A DNA stretch of 64,000 nt, from positions 1 to 64,000 of the forward strand of contig DCIM01000077.1 in the NCBI GenBank assembly GCA_002316005.1, in the 5' to 3' direction. Under the pieces are notes generated by a model. It saw only the letters and a list, made by a program, of their open reading frames with translations, did no database searches and had not been told where the DNA came from. Both the position numbers and the translations under genes were made by a program. The DNA is from Prevotellaceae bacterium UBA1726 (GTDB lineage Bacteria; Bacteroidota; Bacteroidia; Bacteroidales; Bacteroidaceae). Positions 24,811 to 33,035 of the stretch are shown one piece after another. Numbering within the stretch: position 1 is the first letter of the stretch; the number at the start of each line of letters is the position of its first letter.

Positions 24811-27624
24811 TTACTTTGGTTTCTTATCCAAACGAACGATTGCGTGAAGAAGGACGTATCGGTGAACGGTATTGTTAAGAACTTCCGTTTTGCCTTGGGC
24901 GTTAACTGTGAAATGAGTGTTCTTGAGCTGTCCGCATAGGTCAAAGGCATCAGCAACAAATACGAGGCGACCTTTGAAGAAAGGTCTTGATATGCGTAGG
25001 TTCCACACAAGATCCGAACTATTCATCTGTGCATAATCATAGCCTCTGCGATTATACAATGTGATGTCGGAGTTCACATCCAGTTTCCAAGGCAGTCGTG
25101 CCATCGCAGTAAAGCCATAGTTGAAATCAAAGGCATTGATATCTACATCAAGAGCTTTGCCTCCTGTTGCTCTATTCCATGCAATCTGTCCTTTAAAAGC
25201 AAGCGAATAACTCTTGGCTTTATAATCGAGGCGTACATTATCGGAGAGATACGACGATCTCACAATACTCTTTCCGAAAGTCTTTTGCTCAGACAACTTC
25301 ACAAGGTCAACGTTGTTTGTATAGTCCTCTTTGAGGTTATTGGTGAGAAACCATTTCCTGCTATTATCTACTGGCAAAGTAATGCTGAAAGCAGCACCTG
25401 TTTTCCAGTTGCCGTCAACATTATCAGGATGATATTCCCTACGACCCGTCTGCCGTTCATAATCCATTGCCATTGCTATTGCATCATCGGTCAAGGAAAA
25501 ATATGCAGAGGGACTTATCATTGTACTACCTTTCTTTATGTCATAACGAGAATTGAAGCGATGCGAAGTAGAATACTTCAAACCGGCATTGCCATATATG
25601 ACATTCAACGGATTGGTATCATCCACATAGTCAACAAGATAAAGCATATCCGGCAATGTATGCTTCATGCTGTACGAGATTTGGGCGCTTTGCTTGCGAT
25701 TCTTTGTCATAAAAATAGCCTCTGATTCGCAATCAAACAACGTCCAATGGCGTGTGAGCCTTGATTCATCGGATTTGCGGAAACTGAAATCGCGGTTTGT
25801 ATGCAGCATGGATATCTTGCTATTCCATCTCCATTCCTTCTTTTCGTCATTAAGGAAACGCCATCTCGCTTCCCATACTCCAGAATGTATTCTCGTAAGC
25901 AAACGACTTTGGTAGCTGTTGCGTAAATCCAGTGTGTTAAGGTATTCCACTTCTGAAGGCAGCATCCCTAATTCTTTGTCACTGTTATTGTACCAACCAT
26001 CAAGCTTTTCAAGGCAGAACACATCTTTGCCGGCATTGAGATAATCTTGCTCGAAACTATACATGTACCGGAACTCAACGTTCGATATGAACTGATAGTA
26101 ACGAGCACCCAAGAGGTAATGATACTTATGCTCAGGTGTGTTGATAAAGCGATTCTGATAAGTTGTGTTGCCGTCTGACAAAATACTCCTGTTGTAGAAG
26201 TTGTTTCTTTCTGACGAACCGAATGATCCCAGGGCCATTGCCTGCAGCATATCCTTTGTCGGTTTTGATCCAATCATCTTTATGTAGGATGCATCGATAC
26301 TACCTGTCCAGATGTTGTTCTGTTGAAGTGAGGAGAAGGTATTCTTGTTGATAAAGTCGGTAGTCTCTTCAAAAGGCTTCAGCGTGGTGACAGACATGGA
26401 CGATGACTCAGGAGTAGAGCGTTGGAATGACAAGCTCTGTTGGATGTTCAGCAAATCAAAGACTCCGGAGCCCAACTTCAAATTCAGCTTATTCTTTGTT
26501 GATGCTGTCCAGTTCCTTACCTTTTCCTGCTGCGTAATTCGGTCATAGGTGCTGCCACTCGCAAAGATATTCTCCCTATGAGTGTCACGCTCGATATTGT
26601 TATTAAATCCCTGATACTGCGTTGTACTGCTCAGGTTGAACTTGTCATCACGCCCCCATACATTAGCATCAACACCAACCATACGGGTTGTCAATCTTCC
26701 TAATGGCGTCTTTTCCGGAGTCCAGTCGGAAGATTGTGCAGGTCTGGTGTGGTCGTTGACATTATTCTGATTGGCAACGAGTGATACACGCGAGTGATCA
26801 CTCATGCGCATTCCAAACAATCGGGCAAGATACCGCTCGTCGGTACCATACCCCACATCAACATTGCCCACAAAACCGATATTATACTTCTTCTTCAGAT
26901 TTACATCCATCACGAAAGAATTATCACCCATATCATGTCCGCTGGCAACACTCAGTTCGCTGGCTTTGTCGTACACTTTTATCTTGTCAATCATGTATGT
27001 AGGAAGATTCTGTAACATCACAGAATTATTGCCCCTGTAGAAGTCCCTTCCGTTCAGAAGCAGTTCATTCACATATCTTCCATTTACATAAATCTGGCCA
27101 TTGGACTTCAGTTCTGCTCCTGGCAACTGAGCAACGAGATTGTCGAGCATGGAGCCCTCTGCCAGTTGGAAAGCATCTGCATTATAAACGATAGTATCGC
27201 CTTTATGATAGAACTTGATTTTTGTAGCTACGACCTCAACTTCATCCAGAGTTATATCGCTCTGCTTACGAAGATATATAGTTGGCAATTCTATACGTTG
27301 GCCTTTCTGTGTTTCCAAATCAATATCCACGAAGTAATCGTTATATCCACTATAACCTATTTTCAGGATATACTGACTTTGAACAGCCTTGAAACCGATG
27401 CTGAACTGAGCCAATCGCTTATCGCCAATATTACCCAAGTCTGCAGTAGAGGAGGCTACAGTTGTGCTGTCTTCCGCCAGCAGATCAATGCTTGCACCAA
27501 CCAATTCATTATGGGTAATATAGTCCTGTACCCGACCATTTATTGTAATAGCTTGAAGTGTATTCTGTGCACATACAAAAAAAGGGAATAACGAGACTAT
27601 AAATGAAATAGCAAATGTCTTCAT
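24811..27624 (-). CDS. outer-membrane beta-barrel receptor-like protein with carboxypeptidase-regulatory domain
   Basis: Large outer-membrane protein of 937 residues. It shows a signal peptide (MKTFAISFIVSLFPFFVCA), a carboxypeptidase-regulatory-like domain (ITINGRVQDYITHNELVGAS, about 27-120), and a plug-like segment containing LDEVEVVATKIKFYHKGDTI, LVAQLPGAELKSNGQIYVNG and LLLNGRDFYRGN. A long barrel ends in VRLDKKPK rather than an aromatic residue. The plug is of the OMP_b-brl_3 style used by TonB-linked receptors without a SusD partner. Neighbours (C39 fragment, TPR/HTH lipoprotein) suggest a peptide-related locus, but its ligand is unknown. A possible promoter has TATTTTTG at 27661-27654. 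Base composition is more AT-rich than in the arabinose locus. Confidence 0.8.
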   Translation of the reverse strand: MKTFAISFIVSLFPFFVCAQNTLQAITINGRVQDYITHNELVGASIDLLAEDSTTVASSTADLGNIGDKRLAQFSIGFKAVQSQYILKIGYSGYNDYFVDIDLETQKGQRIELPTIYLRKQSDITLDEVEVVATKIKFYHKGDTIVYNADAFQLAEGSMLDNLVAQLPGAELKSNGQIYVNGRYVNELLLNGRDFYRGNNSVMLQNLPTYMIDKIKVYDKASELSVASGHDMGDNSFVMDVNLKKKYNIGFVGNVDVGYGTDERYLARLFGMRMSDHSRVSLVANQNNVNDHTRPAQSSDWTPEKTPLGRLTTRMVGVDANVWGRDDKFNLSSTTQYQGFNNNIERDTHRENIFASGSTYDRITQQEKVRNWTASTKNKLNLKLGSGVFDLLNIQQSLSFQRSTPESSSMSVTTLKPFEETTDFINKNTFSSLQQNNIWTGSIDASYIKMIGSKPTKDMLQAMALGSFGSSERNNFYNRSILSDGNTTYQNRFINTPEHKYHYLLGARYYQFISNVEFRYMYSFEQDYLNAGKDVFCLEKLDGWYNNSDKELGMLPSEVEYLNTLDLRNSYQSRLLTRIHSGVWEARWRFLNDEKKEWRWNSKISMLHTNRDFSFRKSDESRLTRHWTLFDCESEAIFMTKNRKQSAQISYSMKHTLPDMLYLVDYVDDTNPLNVIYGNAGLKYSTSHRFNSRYDIKKGSTMISPSAYFSLTDDAIAMAMDYERQTGRREYHPDNVDGNWKTGAAFSITLPVDNSRKWFLTNNLKEDYTNNVDLVKLSEQKTFGKSIVRSSYLSDNVRLDYKAKSYSLAFKGQIAWNRATGGKALDVDINAFDFNYGFTAMARLPWKLDVNSDITLYNRRGYDYAQMNSSDLVWNLRISRPFFKGRLVFVADAFDLCGQLKNTHFTVNAQGKTEVLNNTVHRYVLLHAIVRLDKKPK

Positions 27625-27872
27625 ATTTTAATTATTATATTATTTTGACGATACAAAAATACTTATTATACTGTTAATCAAAGCATAATTCTTGACCAAG
27701 GTTGTCAAAAGAACTCTAAATATTTTAGCAAAATTTTATCTATAGGGGGGAGGTATATGCCTGATACACAGACATATACACTGGCAAAACGAAACTCTTC
27801 CGATTATATGGTTTTTTTGGACACAATCAGACTATATTTTATAAAAACCGCCATTTCTACATTATTTTTTTG

Positions 27873-27880
27873 TAATTTTG
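27873..27880 (+). promoter_or_regulatory. -7 box before the TPR/HTH lipoprotein
   Basis: TAATTTTG lies 25 nt before the ATG at 27905; no convincing -33 TTTG is seen. The gap 27625-27904 contains otherwise only AT-rich DNA. Confidence 0.45.
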
Positions 27881-27904
27881 CATCCAAATTAATTCAATTG
27901 TATT

Positions 27905-29587
27905 ATGAGATATTCTTACTACATACTATTGGTTATTGTATGCTATATGCTGTCATCATGTCATTCGAACAACTCTAAGCATATGGATTACAGGTTGGAA
28001 TCTATATGGAAAATGAGTGACGATGATCTTGATGGCGCGATTATGTTGGCAAAACAAATTGAGGACTCAGTTTACCTATGTGTAGAATCAACCAAGAAGA
28101 AGTATGATTTACTAAATATTCGTTTGCGCGATAAACAAGGAATCATACCTTCATCAACTGATTCTGCAAAAACAATTGCAAAGTATTTTGAGGAACATGG
28201 TGAACCAAGGGACAGAATGAGGGCATACCATTACCTTTCAAGTGCCTACCGTGATTTCCACGACAGCCCCAACGCAATTCTATTTGATCTAAAAGCTATT
28301 GAGGCGGCTGAAACTCAGAACACAGAGGATTCTGCAATGCTTGAAAAAGCATATTCTCAGCTTTCAACTCTATATCGCCAACAGCTAAACATGGAGAAAT
28401 CTATTGAAATGGCAATAAAACACTATGACATATCGTGCGATAAGATCTGGGCGGCAATGGATATAGCAAATGCCTATTTTTTCTGTAATGATACTGTTCA
28501 TTCATTGCAATATTACGATGAATGCTACGCTGTCTTAGCCAGAGACAAAGATTTCAACTACAATCCTGCTCTTCATTCTGAACTTTTAGCAAGGTATTCC
28601 ATTTTCGGAATACTAGAAAAAGCAGATTCTCTATACCGATTATTGAAATTATTGCCTAGACCAACGCATCCTCAAAATTTGTATTCTGCTTTAGGTGAAT
28701 ATTTTATCAACAGACATGAGATTGACTCTGCCTTACATTATTACAAGTTAGATTTGGAATCGAATTTCTCATACGGACAAAAGTGTGATGCTTCTTATGC
28801 AATAATGAATTGCTATAAAGAAAACCCGATGGTTGATAGTATTGCTAAATATGCATTTTTATTTGCTCAATACAATGACTCGGTCATATCAGAGCGTAGG
28901 TTTGAACAAACCGTTAATGCCGATGCAGAATATCGCTATCGTAGAAATGTAGAAGAAGAAAAACGGATACTACAAAGAGATGAAATCTTAAGGAAGAGGA
29001 TATATACTATTTCGCTGCTTCTAATAATGATTATTTTGGGTGGAAGTGTATTCTATTTCTATCGCAGGAAAAAGATGTTGGAACTTAACTTGTCGAAAGA
29101 CCAACAGATAGAAAACTATACACAAGAGATAGCTAAGAAAGAAGATTCTATTAAGTCGGCGAAGGAAGCAATAGACAATCTTGATATGCAATTATCAGAG
29201 TTATATAGTCAGATAGGGAAGAAACAAATACAGAACGACACATTATTACAACTAGCCCTGATGAGAAAGGTTGAGGACAACGCATCCGAAGTAATCGAAA
29301 AGTTCAAGAAGGCATCATCAGGTCAATATCCATTAACAGAAAACGAATGGAAGGATTTGATGTCTGCTATAGATAGAATATACCCGGAATTCAAAAGTCT
29401 GTTACAGCATAAGATACCAAGATTGTCTAAACCAATTATTCAAACAGCATACATGATGAAGGCTGGCATGAGCAATCCTCAGATTGCAAGTTCAATGGAC
29501 ATACCCCGACAAACTGTATGGTATCGCAGTAATGCAATAAAAAAAGCTTTAGGTGATGATTTGCAAGTAGATATTGACTCTATTTAA
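27905..29587 (+). CDS. membrane TPR lipoprotein with C-terminal HTH, putative regulator
   Basis: The 560-residue protein begins with a lipoprotein-like signal (LVIVCYMLSSCHSN). It continues with TPR-like helical repeats (about 60-340), a transmembrane helix (IYTISLLLIMIILGGSVFYF, about 368-390) and a coiled coil (about 395-455). The C-terminal domain (about 470-555) has PQIASSMDIPRQTVWYRSNA, typical of a helix-turn-helix of the LuxR/sigma-4 style. This architecture suggests a periplasmic sensor with a cytoplasmic DNA-binding end, a design common in Bacteroidetes. A lipobox and a DNA-binding C-terminus are compatible only if the helix spans the inner membrane. It diverges from the receptor-like gene and may control it. 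AT-rich composition. Exact family not identified. Confidence 0.75.
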   Translation: MRYSYYILLVIVCYMLSSCHSNNSKHMDYRLESIWKMSDDDLDGAIMLAKQIEDSVYLCVESTKKKYDLLNIRLRDKQGIIPSSTDSAKTIAKYFEEHGEPRDRMRAYHYLSSAYRDFHDSPNAILFDLKAIEAAETQNTEDSAMLEKAYSQLSTLYRQQLNMEKSIEMAIKHYDISCDKIWAAMDIANAYFFCNDTVHSLQYYDECYAVLARDKDFNYNPALHSELLARYSIFGILEKADSLYRLLKLLPRPTHPQNLYSALGEYFINRHEIDSALHYYKLDLESNFSYGQKCDASYAIMNCYKENPMVDSIAKYAFLFAQYNDSVISERRFEQTVNADAEYRYRRNVEEEKRILQRDEILRKRIYTISLLLIMIILGGSVFYFYRRKKMLELNLSKDQQIENYTQEIAKKEDSIKSAKEAIDNLDMQLSELYSQIGKKQIQNDTLLQLALMRKVEDNASEVIEKFKKASSGQYPLTENEWKDLMSAIDRIYPEFKSLLQHKIPRLSKPIIQTAYMMKAGMSNPQIASSMDIPRQTVWYRSNAIKKALGDDLQVDIDSI

Positions 29588-30084
29588 TCAAACATTTATA
29601 TGTTTTGAAGTAAGATTTACTACTCGTTTTACTAGTCTGATATATTTTCTGATCATTCAGATCATATAGCGTTTGAGAAATCTTCTTCGCTTTTTATAAA
29701 TATTTTCTTATTCTATTGATATTAAAATTTTGATATTAAGCGGTTTGCTTTCCAAAATAAAGAATTGTCCTTATATAAAAACACTTATATGGTGTCTCGG
29801 AATTGATGTGATAAAGGCTATATTTGGGACTCCAATCAAAAGTATCTACTCATAGTTACTTGCTAGTAGAATTTTTGTGTTAATATAACGTTACTGTTAA
29901 TAAATGTAAATTACATATTTCGATAGATTTAACCAAAATCTATACCTTTAGCACCCTCTCAAAGTAACTTTATTCACTCCTATTAAGTTTGGGAACATAA
30001 AGGTATCACTAATAAAAGAAAATAGGTGGTATATATTGATAATCAGTGTATAAGAACTTTTGCGAGAAGTCCGGGGTGGGGCCT
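29588..30084. other. AT-rich intergenic gap without recognisable gene
   Basis: No coding frame of credible length on either strand. A solitary TATATTTG occurs at 29819-29826 without a -33 box. The AT-richness matches the preceding gene, and the gap may be decayed remains of the same island. Confidence 0.6.
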
Positions 30085-30096
30085 TTACCCCGCCCA
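30071..30096. repeat. GC-rich palindrome overlapping the comM-like stop codon
   Basis: CCGGGGTGGGGCCTTTACCC followed by CGCCC forms a GGGTGGGG/CCCCGCCC type hairpin that includes the TAA of the ATPase gene. It resembles the other stop-codon-associated palindromes in the window. Confidence 0.5.
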
Positions 30097-31623
30097 GTCG
30101 GAGCGGTCGAGGTTTCGGTAGCCGATGGCTTCGGCAAGATGAGCCACCTTCACATTCTCTGATCCGTCGAGGTCGGCGATGGTTCGTGCCACCTTTAATA
30201 TTCTATTGTACGCGCGTGCGGAGAGCGAAAGGCGTTCCATTGCAATCCTGAGCATCTGCACTCCTTCCTCGTCGGGCTCGGCAAACTGATGTATCATCCT
30301 CTCCGTCATCTGTGCATTACAGTGCACTCCCTTAATATCCCTAAAGCGTTCCTCCTGCCTCCTCCTCGCGGCAATGACTCTCTCGCGTATCTTCTCACTC
30401 GCCTCTCCCGGCTCTGCCTTCGAAATGTCCTTAAACGGCACGGCCTGAATCTCACACTGTATGTCTATTCTGTCCATCAGCGGACCACTGACCTTGCTCA
30501 TATACCTCTGTATCTGTCCCGGGGTGCATACACAAGTGTGTGTTGGATCTCCGTGGTAGCCGCAAGGACAAGGGTTCATTGAGGCAACAAACATGAACGA
30601 ACTTGGGAACTCCACCGTGTATTTCGCTCTTGAAATCGAGATGCGCCGGTCCTCTAATGGCTGGCGGAGCACTTCGAGGGTTGATTTATTGAATTCTGGC
30701 AATTCATCGCAGAAAAGCACACCATTGTGGGCGAGGGAAATCTCACCAGGTGCAGGGTTGATGCCGCCACCAACGAGGGCAACTTCGGAGATGGTGTGAT
30801 GAGGAGAACGGAACGGACGCTGGGAGATGAGCGAGGCACCTTTCTGCAGTTTGCCCGCCACACTGTGGATTTGTGTTGTCTCCAGACTCTCTGCCAAGGA
30901 GAGCGGAGGAAGAATTGAAGGGAGGCGTTTTGCCATCATTGACTTTCCGCTTCCCGGAGGACCAACCATAATCAGGTTGTGGCCACCGGCAGCTGCAACC
31001 TCCATGGCACGGCGCACACTCTCCTGACCGCGAACATCAGCAAAGTCCAAGTCGAATTTGTATTGTTGCTCGTAGAAAACCTTTCGAGTATCAATCTGCA
31101 TTTGTTCGGGTGATGCCTTGCCCGTGAGGAAGTTGATGACATCCATGAGGGAGTCCATGCCATAGACATCGAGGTTGTTCACCACAGCCGCCTCGGTAGC
31201 ATTCTCGGAAGGTAAGATGAGACCTTTGAATTTCTCGGCACGAGCACGAATGGCAATAGGAAGGGCACCTTTAATGGGTTGCAGTTTTCCGTCGAGGCCC
31301 AGTTCACCCACCATCATGTATTGGTCGAGGAGGTTAGTTTCTATTGTTGCATTGGCGGCGAGAATAGCTATTGCGAGGGGGAGGTCGAAGCTGCTGCCCT
31401 CTTTTCGCAGTCCGGCAGGAGCCATGTTCACGGTGATGTCCGCATGAGGAAACTTAAACCCATTGAAACGCAAAGCCGCTGCAATTCTGTCGCGACCCTC
31501 CTTTACTGCCATATCACCCAAACCCGTGAAATGGTACATCACGCCACTCACAATACTAACCTCAATAGTGACCGTGGTCACCTCAAGGCCATTCACCGCC
31601 GCACAATAGGTCTTTACTAACAT
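30085..31623 (-). CDS. ComM/YifB-family Mg-chelatase-like AAA+ ATPase
   Basis: Family member of ComM, a hexameric branch-migration helicase that aids integration of incoming DNA in naturally competent bacteria; the role here is inferred from family. Visible parts: N-terminal Lon-substrate-like domain (about 1-165, with VNMAPAGLRKEGSSFDLPLA), AAA+ domain with Walker A GPPGSGKS (221-228), the Mg-chelatase block FRSPHHTISEVALVGGG, Walker B region NGVLFCDELPEF, a cysteine cluster in NPCPCGYHGDPTHTCVC, and a C-terminal helical domain ending YRNLDRSDW. Length 512 is normal. The stop codon sits inside a small GC palindrome. Upstream DNA is a telomere-like repeat with no visible promoter. Confidence 0.93.
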   Translation of the reverse strand: MLVKTYCAAVNGLEVTTVTIEVSIVSGVMYHFTGLGDMAVKEGRDRIAAALRFNGFKFPHADITVNMAPAGLRKEGSSFDLPLAIAILAANATIETNLLDQYMMVGELGLDGKLQPIKGALPIAIRARAEKFKGLILPSENATEAAVVNNLDVYGMDSLMDVINFLTGKASPEQMQIDTRKVFYEQQYKFDLDFADVRGQESVRRAMEVAAAGGHNLIMVGPPGSGKSMMAKRLPSILPPLSLAESLETTQIHSVAGKLQKGASLISQRPFRSPHHTISEVALVGGGINPAPGEISLAHNGVLFCDELPEFNKSTLEVLRQPLEDRRISISRAKYTVEFPSSFMFVASMNPCPCGYHGDPTHTCVCTPGQIQRYMSKVSGPLMDRIDIQCEIQAVPFKDISKAEPGEASEKIRERVIAARRRQEERFRDIKGVHCNAQMTERMIHQFAEPDEEGVQMLRIAMERLSLSARAYNRILKVARTIADLDGSENVKVAHLAEAIGYRNLDRSDWAG

Positions 31624-31625
31624 AA

Positions 31626-31708
31626 TGGTTATGGGTTATGGGTTATGGTTTATAGTTTAGGGTTTAGGGTTTATAGTTTAGGGTTTAGGGTTTAGGGTTT
31701 AAGGGTTA
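31626..31708. repeat. telomere-like TTTAGGG tandem repeat
   Basis: Four GGTTATG-type units grade into about seven TTTAGGG heptamers with TTTATAG interruptions. It occupies the whole leader region directly upstream of the comM-like gene. Confidence 0.85.
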
Positions 31709-31843
31709 CTTCCCTCGCTGACCGGCTCCCGCCCTTCTGGCGACATTGCCTGCTCAGTCAGTGAGCCCGCCTTAGGCGCTTTTAGGGTTTAGGGGTTCTT
31801 ATAGGCCCTTGGGAAACCCTCGGGAACAATGACAGGGAGGGAA

Positions 31844-32824
31844 TTACTTGAATTGATCGCGGAGTTGCTGGAATGTGAGGGTGCGACCGATAATCTTGCC
31901 GTCCTTGATGAGGATGTTGTCGGGAACAATGTTCATGCCAAGCGTAGTGACTGCCTTGCCATCGAACATCTGTCCGTCGCAAACGACAGGAATCTTTATG
32001 TTCTCGCGAGTGAGGAGTTTACGACATTCCTTTTCTGAAGCATCAACACATATTCCGAGTGCCTTCACCTTATCTTCGCCAAATGATCGTATGTTTCGCT
32101 GAATGTTACAACTCTCGTATTCCCAAGTGGCCCAAAGATAGATGAGACAGGTTCCCTTGCTGAAATCCTTCTCTGTAAGGGTGTTGCCGTCGAGGTCGGT
32201 GACGGTGAATGCCGGCAGTTTGGACCCCACACTGGTAGTGCTTTGTGCCTTTACCTGCTTTGAGAGCACCTTCAGTCGGCCATTCTCCGGCTGTGCCTTC
32301 TCCATCTGTGCAAAGAGTTTTGCAGCGGTGATATAATCAGGATTCTGGCATACGATGAAATACTTCCGGACAAGATAGATTGACACCAACGACTCCGGAT
32401 GATCACCCACGAAGAGTTCAACAAGATGGCGAATCTCGGGTGGAGAGGCATTGATGGTATTCTCGCGGAAGGAGTTCATGAGTTTGTTCTCGTCTGTTCC
32501 GGTGATCTTCATCTCCTTGAGTTTATGCGCATCACCCTCAAGGCTGACCGAAGCGCCAGGTTTAGCGAACACCGGTTGTTCGGAGAAGTTTGGGAACACG
32601 ATGACGAGAGTTCCCGGTGTGGAACATTCCGTTTCGTAGTTGAATCGTCCTGCTGCCACATGAATAGTGTCTATAGCATCGATGAGCCCATCAGTGCTAT
32701 AGATATAAAACTCACCCTGGTTGAGGTTGAGCAGTCGTCCTTCGAGCGAGAAATGATCGCCGTCGGTACCACATGAAACCAGAGCCAGGGTGAGAGATAT
32801 GATTGAAAAAATAAATTTTTTCAT
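31844..32824 (-). CDS. DUF4369/thioredoxin-fold lipoprotein lacking CXXC
   Basis: Lipoprotein (LTLALVSC, Cys18) with an N-terminal DUF4369-like beta domain (about 22-130, GRLLNLNQGEFYIYS), a helical linker and a C-terminal TlpA/ResA-like thioredoxin fold (about 195-326, GSKLPAFTVTDLDGNTLTEK). In the family the active site reads WAxWCxxC. Here the stretch is YLWATWEYESCNIQRN, with a single Cys and one extra residue. Disulfide reductase activity is therefore unlikely and a binding or chaperone role is possible. No promoter is visible; the upstream gap is a tandem repeat. It may be read from the TPR/OmpA gene upstream. Confidence 0.85.
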   Translation of the reverse strand: MKKFIFSIISLTLALVSCGTDGDHFSLEGRLLNLNQGEFYIYSTDGLIDAIDTIHVAAGRFNYETECSTPGTLVIVFPNFSEQPVFAKPGASVSLEGDAHKLKEMKITGTDENKLMNSFRENTINASPPEIRHLVELFVGDHPESLVSIYLVRKYFIVCQNPDYITAAKLFAQMEKAQPENGRLKVLSKQVKAQSTTSVGSKLPAFTVTDLDGNTLTEKDFSKGTCLIYLWATWEYESCNIQRNIRSFGEDKVKALGICVDASEKECRKLLTRENIKIPVVCDGQMFDGKAVTTLGMNIVPDNILIKDGKIIGRTLTFQQLRDQFK

Positions 32825-32838
32825 AGATTGACATTTTG

Positions 32839-33025
32839 AGCGGCGAGGCCGAGCCTCACCGAACGGAACGGGAACTCAAACCGAAGCAGCGAGGCAATGC
32901 CTCACCGAACGGAACGGGAACTCAAACCGAAGCAACGAGGCAATGCCTCACTGAACGGAACAAGGCCTCACTGAACGGAACAAGGCCTCACCGAACTGAA
33001 CGGGGACACAAGCCCAGAGCAATAG
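32839..33025. repeat. 46-bp tandem repeat with hairpins
   Basis: Two full 46-bp units (32843-32888 and 32889-32934) contain GAGGCxxxGCCTC hairpins and CACCGAACGGAACGGGAACT. A partial third unit and two 20-bp subunits (AAGGCCTCACTGAACGGAAC) follow. It fills the gap between two minus-strand lipoprotein genes. Confidence 0.9.
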
Positions 33026-33035
33026 CAAGGGGCTA

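Noticed and set aside
27757..27978. 73-codon open frame after a GGGGGGAGG run
   Set aside because: It overlaps the TPR/HTH gene in another frame, lies upstream of that gene's -7 box and shows no recognisable features; Shine-Dalgarno-like runs are not a start signal in this group.
31626..31708. Eukaryotic contamination suggested by telomere-like repeat
   Set aside because: It is short, imperfect and sits directly between two typical Bacteroidetes genes in one contiguous sequence.
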